This document shows, one piece after another, positions 47,461 to 60,800 of a DNA stretch of 64,000 nt. The DNA is taken from contig NC_079379.1 of the NCBI RefSeq assembly GCF_021018895.1, positions 23,001,776-23,065,775 on the forward strand. The letters run 5' to 3'. The translations under genes and the position numbers were made by a program. Origin of the DNA: Seriola aureovittata. Lineage: Eukaryota > Chordata > Actinopteri > Carangiformes > Carangidae. Under the pieces are notes generated by a model. The model had not been told where the DNA came from, did not search any database, and saw only the letters and a program-made list of their open reading frames with translations. The stretch's first letter is position 1. Each line of letters starts with the position of its first letter.

Positions 47461-50400
47461 TTTTCTTTGATAACTAAAGATCCAGACGTCTGATTTCTAA
47501 AAACCTCCATCTGGTTGAAATATATAGTTATTAAAAATGTGGCTTAAAACTAAACAAAAAGTACATTTTGAGCTTCTGGCAGGCAACCACCACGCCGACC
47601 TATGCACATAGGGGATATAATGTCATTGACAGGCGCCCAAATGAAATGGAGCTTTACCATAATTAAAATCACAGATTTCTCAAGGTTTGAAAACAGCTGG
47701 AAATGTTTTGGATAATGTAAGAACACAATATTTTTAATATTATACAAAACCAGTAATGATTAGGCCAAGAAAAATGTCAGCATAAAAGCATGGCATTAAC
47801 ACTTTAACTGTAACTGTTGATCCTCTGTCATCCATATTGTATTAGGTCGCTGTGGATGTTTTGCTTTGCTTATGTTGAGTAACGTGTTGCAGTATGTATT
47901 GGCAGACAAATTCTCCTTCGGTGTACAGTGCCGAGTTATTTCAGCCTCCAGCTCTCCAAAGGAAACTTCAAATCTCTGTCAAAAGACATAGTGAATCAAC
48001 AATATTTACACATCTGTTTGCCCCTCAGTGAGCTTAGCATATTTTTTGTTTGTTTCATGTAGGGCTCTTGTGGATTGAGAACGCAGCAAAGCTTTGCTAA
48101 TTAGTCTAGATTGCAAGGTATGCAGTGGCATTCCTCTAATTACACCACAGTTACCATCACGCCTGTTGGAGCAGAGCTCAGCTTCTTACTTCAGCTCCTG
48201 GGTATTTTAAAGCAGGGACTGGGGGGGGGGCGGCCCATCAAAAATGCTAAACTGCAGGTGTTTAGCACATACAGTGGCTCATGGATAAAGATTTTTGAAG
48301 GGAAAGGTAATCAAAAAAAAAGAAAGAAAAAGATGAGCAGAAAATTGGAGGCTGCATAGTGAAAAGGCTTGGCTGGAAAGAAGCAGATGAAATGAATCGC
48401 TCTTTGCATTTCTGTGAATGTATTCAATTTGCGCTGCAGGGAAACAAAGAGTTCCCTGCCAAACAGCAGAGCTGATAAGTTGTCACTGGAGATCAATTTT
48501 GTTTCGATGTAGCGCAGTCCTTATGGAGAAAGAGTCTATATAAACACATAAGCCTTCAGTGCTTCAGCCCACATTTCACTACTTCATTTCTGACTTCCCT
48601 GTGCTGTATTCCCTCCTTCTGACCCCCATTGCTTTTTCTTTCACTGTGCAGCTTCCATTCCTTTTTGTGAAACAGTCATTTTTCATGAGGGCTTTCAGTG
48701 CAAAGGGCTCTGATTCAGCCTGATGGAGAATGGGCGAAAAGTTTCCAGCAGCCAGATGAAAGCCGAGGCAAATGGAAACTCCACAATGGAAACGCGACGC
48801 ATGATAGAAGGTATAGTGTCAGACCGGGAGCGCAGAGAGAGAGAGAGAGAATTACTGCCTCTCGGTTATATGACTGTCATACAAGTAGCAGCAAATATGG
48901 TCTCAATCTCTCCCTCTGTTCCTGAGTAATGCCCATAAAAGTGTTTTTGCAGAACATTATGATGCCATATTGACATTGACTTGTTGGATATAAAATGTCA
49001 CTTCATCATTTTAAATCTACGGAAGCCCTGAAAGGCGAGTGAACAAAAACTCAAGATTTTTCTGTTCGTTTTTGTATACTGTTTTCTTTATTTTTATTTT
49101 AAACCTTCCTGCCAGAAAGCCTTGAAGGCAAACTTCTCCTGTGCGGTCATGTGCACCCTGACTAACAGGCACACAGAGGTGAAGAGGGAAGTTAAACACA
49201 GTAACATTTGGCAGGTGAAAAAAAACTGACTTATGGGAAATGGTGTTTGTTACCTCAACTAGCTATAGTATTAAAGTTCTGTTGTCATCAATTATAAAAC
49301 ATACAATATAACACTGACAGATTACTTTAATTGTGATACTTAAATTACATTTTGCTATTAACACTTTTGTACATTTATTTAAGTAATTCTAATAAAGTAA
49401 GTGATATCATTACTTAGATTTATTAAAGTAAAGTAAAAGTGCTAAGCCCTCGCAGAGTTACTAGCATAATGGTCTCTTCTGTTTTTTTTTACCATATGAA
49501 AATTAGTGTAAATTATTCAGGAAATATAAATATGCAATATGCAAATTTAAGCATCAAGTGCTATACACTCTAGTACATTATATACTACTCTGAATTGAAT
49601 ATTTAGAAAACATCAATTTAGTTGACACTGTACATATACAGCATGTGTAGTACATACAGCTCCCGCTCAGAGTAACCATCTGCCAGAGGTGTCCTTAGCA
49701 ACACTGTAGGAGTGAGTTATGTATGATGAGCTTTAAAAGCCTTATATTAGCTCCTCACTCCAGTAGCGTGAGTGGTGAGTGGGCGCTGTGTGGTAATGTA
49801 CAAATCAGAAACAGTTCAGGATGTTCTGTATCTATACATTAAGTCCAGAGACTCACCAGCAATGGCGGCACATTATCTTTTCACCTTCCATCACTCCAGA
49901 ATGGGACACTTAAGTCGGTGCACTCATATTGTGTTTCCTGATTTCTGGGAAGTTAATTCATTTGGCCTTTCAAAAACAGATAACAATAACATCTGCTATC
50001 ACTGAACTCTCCACTGGAAATAAAGGACAACGCTGTCAGACACCACAGATCACAGTTCGGGTCATTTGGGCTTTGAAACCTGGTTAATTGAAGTAAAATC
50101 AGTGCAGTTAATCAGAGAGGAAGTTTTTGACGGTGCCATTGAAATCCGTTCTGCAGATTGCATTCCAGGCAGGACACACAGCCTGCATGGGAAACCCCCA
50201 TCCTGTTTTAAATTGATGTTTGAAGTTTGCTCCACTCCCTGTCTTACTCCATCTGCCTCCACCTCAAAGCGCCTCGTCATCTAGCACAACACATTCTCTT
50301 GATCCAAGGCCACGCATCACCCACATTCCACATCCACAGGCATCACAAGCCCCAATCACCACAGGAAGCAAGGCGTCCCTGGCTCGCGGCAGCGGCGGCG

Positions 50401-51994
50401 GCGGGAGAGTGGCAGCAGGCTTTGTTATATTCACAAAATGTAATTACAGTCTCGCATCAACGACCCCGGGGTTCTCTAATGATTCCGTGATGCCCCCCCT
50501 CACCCACCCACCCCCCACCCCACCAGCCTCTTCTACAATCCATCTCATGCTGCTTCAAAACCAGCTTTCCTCCAGGCTACTGTCTTTAAAGCGAAGTCTT
50601 CATTTGTGCTTCATCAGCAGCAGCAGCAGAAGGTGGTCAGGGTGGAGCATTATAATCCTTAAACTGGGACAAGAATATCACACGAAAGATAATTCTCCCA
50701 CGTTTAAAATCCCAAATCTTGCGTAGTGATATAATCATGACAAGATGATGGTGAAGTGTTATTAGATTATGAATTGGTTTGTTATCCAATTCTGGCTGCT
50801 CGCCACAAAAACTCAATGCATTGATTAGTCTCCAGGAAGACAAATTGAACATAAAATTTTCATTGCTCCAATGCAGTCATAAATATTAAATGCTCATATC
50901 CAAGATGAAGTCGAGTTCAGCTCATTTTTTTTTCTCTTTTTCCTGGAAGAAGAAGAATATAATATCTCACTAGTAAACATAGTTGCTTTCAACAGTCAGG
51001 ATTTATTGCTAATCGGACATTCATGCAGAGTCGGTGCCCGAGAACAGAAAGCTGATTTTTTTTTTTCGCGCTTTACTGGTGCAGATAGAAGTAAAAATGA
51101 TTCTGCTTTTATTTTGTGACACATTAGCTTGATACTTCGTGAATATAATGTCCCATATTTTAAGGTTGACTTATCTTCATGATGTTAAAAATAAGGATAC
51201 AAGTCATTTTCCTCTCAAAAGCAATGCTACTCATTTACAACACTTCCTATAAGATCACCAAAGTTCATCCTCTGGGGACCGTGAATATTTACCAAGTTTT
51301 AATATTAAAAACCACTTGATGAATTACTGACGTCTCAGTCTGGATTAGAGTGTCGGAGCAACCCACTCATGTTGCCATCCCATGCTGCTCGCATGGTTAG
51401 AATCAAGTTAAAGAAGTATCCAAGCGCCGCTGTTCCCCCTCTGTGGCTACGTTTAGGCCACCGGCCAGGATGTCAGCAGCTCTAATTAGTTCCACATATG
51501 TTCCACCGCACAAACGGCTTGACAGCATGATAACTAGCTAACCAATTTAGAGATGAGAAGTCAGTTTGTGTAATTATAGGATTCATTTAAAGCAGCCTAC
51601 GAAGGGCCCTATGCACCTTATGAAACCCACAGGTTGACCTGGTCCGGCTCGCTCTAAATCAGGGCACGTGGAGACACATAGTTACAAATTTTAAACATTA
51701 AAAAGTTTTTGTTTTTGCTTGTACTATTCCTGCTGAAAGGTCCGTTTCTAAAATCCCTCCCACGAAAGTTAAAATGAGGCGTCTGTCGCCTAAATTAATC
51801 AAATTAAGTAGGTTTCTTTCAAATGTAGTCTTTTCAGTCAGGGTTTCCTGTAGCTATGTGTTTCGTGGTAAATTCAATAATAGATATGACAAGTGACAAC
51901 TGATATATACAGCACGTGTCTATCAGTGTATATTCATCAATTTACACAAAGGAGGGAACGAAGAGAGAAAAAAAAACTATTCAAATCAGCATCT

Positions 51995-52112
51995 TGTGCG
52001 TCTCCTGTTTCCTCATGTGGTCCCACACTGACTCCATGATGTTGAGATCCGGACTCTGTGGAGGCCGGACCATCTGCTGCAGGACTCCTGGTTCATCGTC
52101 CTGCTGCACAAT
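51995..52112 (-). mobile_element. Tc1/mariner transposase remnant
   Basis: On the - strand one frame reads VQQDDEPGVLQQMVRPPQ followed by SPDLNIMESVWDHMRKQ. This is the characteristic block around the last catalytic acidic residue of Tc1-like DDE transposases (PPQSPDLN then ES/EN-W). Only about 40 codons remain, with an internal deletion between QDDEP and GVLQ. No inverted repeats were found nearby. It is a dead fragment. Confidence 0.8.
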
Positions 52113-54101
52113 TTCGTTTCATTCATGGCCGAACCAACGTCCCTCTGATGGTGTTGCATGATGAATGATCAAATCTAACCCACGAATTTAAGGGTTAAAA
52201 TATCATGAAATTAGAGGATGTGTTGTTTTCAGTGCTGGTGTGTGTTACAGGCTTTTGATATTTCTCTGAACTAAAAGCACATTCACTGCTTAACGGTCAT
52301 TATAAACTGATTAATTAACACACTTTCTGTGCCTCAGAACTTGCCGTTGTTTCAGCAGGATGCGATGATACTGAAACTATTGTCCAAATGAAAATCCCTC
52401 TCATCACTGCGGCTTTAATAATCATTTGACATTCAGTTACTATCTGAAGGATAAGTGGAGGACAGCTGCGTCCCCGTTGACTGACTCCATGTCGATATGC
52501 TGCTAATTAGCGTCACGGGGGGAGGCTGAAGGGACAAACACTGTGTTTGTTCAAAGAAATGTCAGTCGCACTTATCTGAAGCCAATGACTCTTCAATTAA
52601 GGACAGTAAACCACACAGGTCCAGGACTCTGTGAGGGAAGAAATGATTTTTTAATCAGGAGTTTCTTTGTCTGAGACCACATTATTGGATTAAAAGCACT
52701 GAGATGGTGGCGACTGGTTTTGTGAATTTGTACAACACTGCCCTCGTGTGGTCGTTTTAAGAGGCCATATATACTTCATGTGTCACTCACTCATAATCAC
52801 CGTGACAATCTCGTTCCCCGGGAGACAGATGTGTTAAAATGATGAAGAGTCAGACACTGGAATAATCACACCATGTTGAAATGAATATCACAGATTATTG
52901 TAATTTCTGAGTGGATTGTTCATTTATACAGTGTGGTTGCAAAAAAAGGTCAAAGATCTCTGTATCAAAAAAGAAAAAAAAAAGATAGATATTTTGTACC
53001 ATTTCTACTTGGAAATAACATTTGAGAAATACTTTACAATTAAAACATGTCAGCATTACTTGTAGATATACAATATAAAGTTAATCAAATCTACATATTG
53101 ATCTATACAATTGCAGCCATCTACTGACTTGCGTATATAAAGTACCGTAAAACAGCCAGGAAAATAAAAATATGTACATTTTCCGGCTTCAATAATTCAA
53201 TTATAAACAAAGAATTTGAGGCTCGAAAACCTTTAAATTGTCTATACACCCAATTAAGGAACATAAGGTGCCTTATTAGAAGATAATTTAATGATATGTG
53301 CTCCATGAGAATCATTTAAATGATCGAGAAAATACAGTAAAAATGCACAGATATTAGGGTATTAGTCTGGGATCGGCGCTCTGAGGTTCTACACACAGAG
53401 CTCGACTGTTGATTCAGAAGAAGCTACGACTGAGGTTTAAATAAACGCACCAACATCGTTCACATTTTGTCTACATTTTAAAATTACGTGTGTTAGATCA
53501 CGTGAGGAGTAAGGCTGGTGCATCGTGTGTAGTACCAAACATGCACATATAAAACAGTGTTTAAACAGACTCCAGATTCACTCAGTGGTAACGTCATCAG
53601 TGCTACAATTATCTCTCTATGTGCACAGACTTCCTGTTCTGCAAGGAAGCGAGAAGCCGTGTCACGAAGGCAGGTGAAGGCATGGTGAGAGTGGTTTCCT
53701 CTGCGAGATAACCCCTTCGAGAGTTACCCTTTTCTGTTCAATCAAACTCAGTCTGAGTCTCCAGCAGTGGGAGGGAGGAGGGATTCCTCGCTCTTTAGTG
53801 ATGGCGCCCGGTGCCAAACAAACCCCCCCCCCACCCTTTGTCTTTGTCCTGAATTCCACAGTGTAAGAACCGGAGCATGTGTGAGAACCAGCCGTGGTTG
53901 AACTGATTTGCGGCTTCTTTCGCTTTGGTTCCAGTTTAGTGGAGTTTAGCGACAGTGAGGTGTCTTCAGCTGACGCGTGTGATCAGGCAATCAGCCACAC
54001 AACAAGAAAAAAAGAAAAGAAAAATGAACCAAGTGGGCCACACGGTCAGTTTATAGTGGGGATACTCCCGGTGCGAGCGCTTCACTGGTCAGAACCAACA
54101 A
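52113..54101. other. Intergenic DNA and probable phactr4 3' UTR
   Basis: phactr4 is transcribed leftward and its stop is at 54102-54104, so part of this stretch should be its 3' UTR. I see no canonical AATAAA on the - strand close to the stop. An ATTAAA hexamer at about 53286-53291 is a possible signal. Nothing else is recognised. Confidence 0.4.
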
Positions 54102-54117
54102 CTAAGGCCGATGGAAC
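54102..54117 (-). CDS. phactr4: phactr4 last coding piece: terminal FHRP and stop
   Basis: After a CTCTCTCTCCTCCAG acceptor (AG at 54118-54119) the sequence G TTC CAT CGG CCT TAG follows. Its first base completes the arginine codon split by the previous exon, giving RFHRP at the C-terminus, the invariant end of PHACTR proteins. The exon continues into the 3' UTR. Reading through the previous exon instead would give a non-family ending (RSGS) and a stop at 54293-54295. Confidence 0.88.
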
Positions 54118-54800
54118 CTGGAGGAGAGAGAGAGGGGGGGGGGAAGGTCAAGAGGGTACAACAACAACAACAACAACAACAACAAGGAAAAACAGCAAAT
54201 CTTCGAATGAGAAAAGACAACTTTATAAATATTGACGAGTCTGCTGACTACACTTAGGAAACAGTTGAGGTGAATTATTGATGCGGTGCGGTTTACGAGC
54301 CTGACCGGGTATAGATCCTGCTTTCTTCGTGAACCTCCATCTCTGAACTCTTGAATTCGTTGAGCTCCTTGCGGATGGCAGCCTGAGAGAGGAGATATGA
54401 AAGACACAGCTCTTCAGCGAGGGGAAGGGGGGGGGGGGCGGCTTTATCCGTTTATGGCAAGGCACAAAGGAAGAAAGGAAGCGTGTGATCAAAGCTCTCT
54501 ATATTTAGATTTATTTTTTTCCCCTGTTGGTATCCTACACAAACTCAGAGAGACTCGAAATCGAAGTCATGTCACTTCCATCTTTAACATACATATCATT
54601 CCTGTTCCGACATATTTTCACTGGACCGGGTTGATTCACTTGGTAAAACTCAACTCGGTCATTAAGCAGCATCTCTGTTGAATTCCTGGGATTGTTCCTC
54701 GATAATGAATCTGCTTGGAATGCAAATCCTCTCAGAGTTGACCCAAGTAAAAAAAACGCAACAGGGCTCTAAGTTGCAAGAGCACTGTTAGTATAAAGAG

Positions 54801-54858
<58 letters not shown>

Positions 54859-57800
54859 GTGAGGATGTGTTGAGTCTCACCTTGTCAGCAGGAGTGAGTT
54901 TGGTCCACGGTTTATCTGCTCGCCGGTCGTAGTCGTGGGCGTGGGTGCACTCGACGTACTCGTGGAAACGCAGGATCTTCCTCGCCTGGAGCTCGGCCAC
55001 CGTGGGTCTCTGGGACAGCTGACGGCAGAGCGAACAGGGGTATTCAATCCAGGTGTTCATAACAGTGACGATGACAACCCAGATATACTGTCAAATGTAC
55101 GATACAGTTACTGCGTTGCATCCTGACCTTTCTGGTGAGCCTCCGTTTGATCTCGCATCTCTCTAATCGCCGATCCGCTTCGTTCTTGGCTGCGGGAGGA
55201 AAACACATTCCATGAGCGAGGGGGAAAACACTGAAGCCAGTCAGTTAGATTTCATCTGAGCTGCTGTCGGCGCGCTGCAGCAACAGGAATCTGTAATCAC
55301 TGCCTCGCTGTGTACAAGGCGCTGCATTGTTGTAGCGCGGGTGCGAAGCGTCGTCTCGGCCCAGTCATTTGAGGACAGGCGAGACACAGTGTGGAGGTAT
55401 GAATCCTGGATCAAAACGTGTTGACAGACTCCCAGAGGTATTATGTTCAGACCTGGTTCTGGGATCCAAATTGCTCAACGTGTTCTGTGGATATTATTGC
55501 CTTTCAGTTACAATATTGTCGAATCGATTTTCACACTGGTTTCTAACTATAACACTTTGTTTACTTTATATCCCTAATCTAAGCTGATATATTAGGAAAT
55601 ACAGGTGGAACAAGTGATTTATGCACCTGTTGTGCTGTTGTTGTGGCAACGTAACGTTCCACCTGGTGTCATATAATGTTAATCTGTTTCCTTCAACGGC
55701 TGTGCATGAAAGAGAAAATGGCTTCAACTAACGCTTCAGAAATTCAATCTACACTCACATGCCAATTTGTTAGGTACACCTACATAAAACTAATGCTGTA
55801 TAATACAATATGATAATCCTCATGGTGGAGATTTATTGCCTGTTGCATTACTGCATTGCTTTTATCTAGATGTACCTAATAAACTGGAATCTGAGTGTAT
55901 GTGTCACAGAAATCCTTTGGAATCTGTGATCCAGTACAAATGAACCAAGAGGAGTAAATAAGTTTTCTATCAAAACTAAATAACATTAAATAAACGTAAC
56001 CAAGCAGCGCTGTTGGTGTTATTAAACCTCGTGTTATAAATAACGACAAACAACTGGAGACGCGTAGAAAAAGAGTGTCATACAGAAACATCACGGGACG
56101 TATCATCACTGTATAATCTCCCTGTCACACACTCTGTAACGGACTTCATACCACGCTGCAGCTTTAACAGCTTTTGACTGTCTGATCAAGGAAAGATCCA
56201 TGCGCTCGCGTGGAGGCCCGTTACCACGGTTACCAAATAATTTGCAAGTTGACCGAGTCTGATTGGGCCGCGTCCTTCCGTCCTGCTGCGGTTCGTACAG
56301 CACACGTTGCGCCAGTGACTCATGACTTTATCTCAATTATCGTCATCAATGTCAGGGAGTAATCAATAGTTTAGTTTATAGCACTAATATCAAAGGAGAC
56401 TAACCGCATTAGTTGCATTAGCGTTTGGGTCTAACTGCGCAGGGATGGAAATGAGCTGCAGCTAAATCTGGTCCGATGCTTCTTTCCTCTTTGTATTTGA
56501 TTCATGCGCCTCATAACAAAACGCAGTGATGAAACGATGGGACACATCAAAGGCATGATAAATAAAAAGAATAATAAATGTTGGCACGCGAGAGTCATTA
56601 AAATAAGATTACAATGTGTATTTGTTGACCATAATTTAAACTGTCAGGTCAAAAAAATCTTTACACACTGTGAAACAGCTTCAAAGAATATTTGTTTCAG
56701 TTTCTCACATTATTTTTCATTATATCACATGAACTCCATGAAATACATGAGGTACCTACATCTTCCTACTATAGACATATCACACACACACACACACACA
56801 CAAGAAAAACAAACATTAGCCAGTGGACGAGTGACGGCTGCAGAGTCCTGAGTTCAGCAAAGATGAGGAAGATAATAAGTTTGACTTTGTGCTGTTGAGG
56901 AATGGAAAGCGCATAAACACCTGAGTGAAGAATGGAGGGAGAGTCTCACTCACCTTGAAGAATGTTCCTCTGCTCCAGCTCCTCCGCCGTCGGTCTCTGA
57001 CTCAGCCGCCTGAAGATGGACAACACTGCTCATTAAGCATTTTAACGGCTGGTATAGATCAGGGATCATGGATCACATCAGGAGAAGGTTCGGCTGACAA
57101 ACTGAAGGTATGAGTGTTGCGCACGCTATAAATCACGGACGTGATCCGTCAAACAGACGGATGACACTGACTCGCCGCATCCAATTTTACAACGGGGCGC
57201 TATAAATCATGATCGTGTGCATCAGTCAGCTGATGGTGTTGAGAGTCCTTTACCGTGTCAGCGTGGTGCCGATCTTGTTCCTCAGCGCCACCCACTGCTC
57301 CCTGTTGTGCCAACTCATGCTGTCCTGGTTCTCCTGAGCGTCCCGCTCCTCCCGCTCCTGTCTCTCCAGCTTCAGCGCCAACGTGTCCTTCCTCTTCACG
57401 CGGCTCGCCAGCCCACCTGTTACACAAACACACACACATATACTTGTTCATACAGGGCACCAGTGCGTTGCTATTAGAGTACTCATGTATATCGTTTTAC
57501 TCTTTATATGATGTTAAAGCAGATCCTGTGTGATCTTTGAAGTGTTACGAAAAACTTCAAGCCGAGAAGTTTTCTGTTAGAGCTTCTGTGAATGCTGTTC
57601 CCAGAGCAGCTGTTAGCTTTAGCTGTCCGTGGTGCTGAAGATGATGCTCAATACGGTTTGAAGTAACTGGGCATATTTAATAAATCGGTAAGATATTACA
57701 AATACATACTCCTGTGAGTTGTTTACAACGTCTTCTGAAAACAAAGCGTTTTATTGTTCAGTAACCAGTGCTCAGATTTCAGCAGGCTGCCCTCAGTTTA

Positions 57801-60800
57801 AGGAAGTAAACTTTATTGATGTAGCTGCCGCTCGAGGCAGATGTTGCTCTGCAGCTCATAATAAACCTAAAATCTAGCAGTGACCGCTCTTACGGGTTTC
57901 ACACATATCTGCTGTGAATATCAGTCATCATTTCTCTATTAGACTCACACCAGTGGTGACGAATTCAGATCTTTTTACTGAAGTAAAAACAAGTCAAACC
58001 ACAGTTACTGCATTCAAAACCTCACTTATGTAAAAGTACAGCATCATTATCAGCAGAATATATATATACATATTTATACACTATTAGATTCTCATTAATA
58101 TTAATGCATGTACAGTACATGTAAACAGCAATTAAACACTGTAGCTGACGTGGTAAAGCTCATTTTAAACATTCTGTTTAGGGGTGGTTTAATTTATTGT
58201 ATAATATTGCTCAATATGTTACAGGCTCATTATAGGTTTTTAAAATTCTCATGTTCAAAGTGTGAGCACTAGTTTTATTTTCTTCTTCTGTAATTCAAAC
58301 ATTCACATCCTTCATTTGAAATCAAATGGCACTTCACAAAGAACATCAGTGTCCGTGATAAAAGGAATAGTGGAGCTTCTTGACATGCTCTTAACCTCCT
58401 AGCAGAGGGCTGGAGATAATATCTAATCTAATCTAATCTATCATCCTTCGTGACAGTGTCTTCAGTTACAAACCTTTAACACCTTTTAGGTTTCAGAAGG
58501 TTTGTAAAGTGGATTTTATGATCATCTTAGCCTTAAGATGCTTTTCAGAAATGAAGGCTGCAACTAACAATTATTATATGAAAAAAAAAAAATATGCATC
58601 ACAAATTCCCAGAGCCCAAACCTCAATCTCATTAGTCCACAACCCCAAAGTTTAACACCAAATTTACTTTCATGGTGACAAAGAAAAGAAGAGATTCCTC
58701 TGGAATGAGGATGTTTTCGGTTAATTACTGTCAAGCAAAAAAGCCAATTATTAAAAATAGTTGCCTTCCAACGTTTTGCACTCTGAAGACATTTTTCTTA
58801 CATAACGTGTGAAGTATAACCAGAGTAAGAGATACGGTATATTAAAAGACTTTATTCATTATCTAACTATGGAAAAGGTCTTGAAATATATATTATATAT
58901 GATGTATTTCTGAGTATCTTGAAGAAGCGATAATATGATGATGATGATGATGATGATGGTTGTGATGATGGTAACACTAACGTTGCAGTACAAGAAAATC
59001 AAAACTTACTCGGAGGGCCTTCCTCATCGTCCTCATCGTCGTCGTCGTCTCTGTACAGGATGGGGCCGTCAGAGTCGGACTCCTCCTCGCTGTCCCCGGG
59101 GCCTCCGCCCTCGGGGATGACGCTGACTCTGGGGTCTCCGACCAAACCCCTGCGGCTGCGGGGCTCCAGCTCAGGCTGACGAGGAAGCCTCTGAGGCTGG
59201 AGCTTCCTCATCTCCTCCTCCATGTCAAAGTCATCGTCTTCTGGCCTGAACACAAACACAGCAGCGGTCAGATTCTGTTGTTTCAACAAAATGTAACACG
59301 TTTCTTGTAAAACAATCTCTGCCCTGATGCTCTAACCTGGTGCTCAGCCAAGTACCTTTAGGCAATTTTTCATCCCCTTTGGCTTCTGGGGAAATAAAGC
59401 TGAAGTGTTTACTGAAGAGATTAACAACATACAGTTCTACAGAGTCTGACTGGACTGCATTGTGCTGCCCTGCTGCTCGTAGCCTTGGAGCAAGTTGGTA
59501 CTCCAGCCAGTCAGTATTGAGACGGATAAAAGTTGAGGCAGCAGAGACCAGAGTTTCATGACTTTTAGTGCTTGGTAGTTTGTAAAAAAAAGCTGGACCA
59601 ACCTTGAGGACACTGAAAACTTTACCAGCTAGTCTAGTCTCCTGGTGGTTGAAGCGTCACCAGTTAACAATAAACACAATCCTAGTTTTCTTTTTGGCTC
59701 TGTATGGCTCATGATTTCTTCTGGTTCTGCAGTAAAATAGATGAGCTTAGACGGAAAATGTGTTCCTCATCTGCAGCTTCTGCAGAATCAGCTGAGCATT
59801 ATGTTAAATCCCATATCTCTAAGCTGGCGCTGGCTTCTAAACCTATGACCTTCCTCCTCGACACTTCAACAGATCAATTTTTCCATAGATCTCTGGGACC
59901 TACGCTCCTATATATTGCTCATTTATCACTTACAACTCGCACCGTCCCCTTCAGCTTTAAAACTGCTGTGGTGAAACCTTTACTTAAGAAATCACACCTT
60001 GATCCAGGGCATCTTATAAATAATGGAGCAGTCTCTGACCTTCCATCTTTCTGAACGGTACCAGAGAGAGCCGAGTCTCAGCAGCTTTAGGCCCACATAT
60101 CGAACAGTAATCCTCTTGAACCTTTTCAATCTGCTTTCAGGGCCAGACACTCCACTGAAACTGCACCAACTGGAGTGGGTGAATGATCTTCAGCTTACTA
60201 TGGATTCAGAGTCCAGCTTTATGCTTCTAGTACTCGACCTCAGTGAGTCGTATACTGCTGGAAGGATTGTGCTGCGTCTCTCGCCTGGCTCTCTCGTGGT
60301 TAAAGTTTAACTTATCTGAAAGAGCACAATGCGTTTCCTCTAATATCACTACATTTAATATTCTCTGATGTGAAATATGAAGTACCCGAGGGCTCTGCTC
60401 TCTTCATATTTCACCTCTTGGCTGAATTATCACTGATGACACTCAGCTGTGTGTACATGTAAAAACGGATGAACCTTCTCGAATCATTAAATCAGTCGTC
60501 CGCTTGTCTGCTGTGAAAAGCTGGATGTCGCATCATTTCCTGCTTTTAAATTCTGATTAAACTGAGACACTGGTCATCAACACAGAAACCAGTCTGAAAA
60601 AAGATCAACAAAACTCAACAGTAACTCTCAACTAATGATTGTTTATTTGGGAGGATAAAGTTTGTGGTGATATCAAACTGTATTGCAGGTGTTCCTATTA
60701 TTTTGTCCACCTCTGTTTATCAGTGAGTGTAGGCTAAATAAGTATTAGAACTAATATGAACCACAGTGGATAACTTAGACAAGCCCAAAGTGCTTGGCTG

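Larger units (their letters stand above)
44011..51990. other. Intergenic DNA without recognised genes
   Basis: No exon is recognised. Listed separately are a 7-bp tandem repeat, a 14-bp tandem repeat, a transposon-end-like fragment and a dispersed repeat. Stretches such as 44500-44820 and 48360-48540 are repeat-free and look unique. The proline/serine-rich open frame 50220-50726 shows no domain and I do not call it a gene. Confidence 0.55.

Noticed and set aside
50220..50726. 168-residue open frame rich in Pro and Ser
   Set aside because: It has low complexity, no domain and no splice context, and overlaps another open frame of similar length.
54293..54306. phactr4 ending at the in-frame TAA at 54293-54295
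   Set aside because: It would give a non-family C-terminus, whereas a good donor and acceptor lead to the conserved RFHRP ending at 54102. I keep it only as a possible alternative end.
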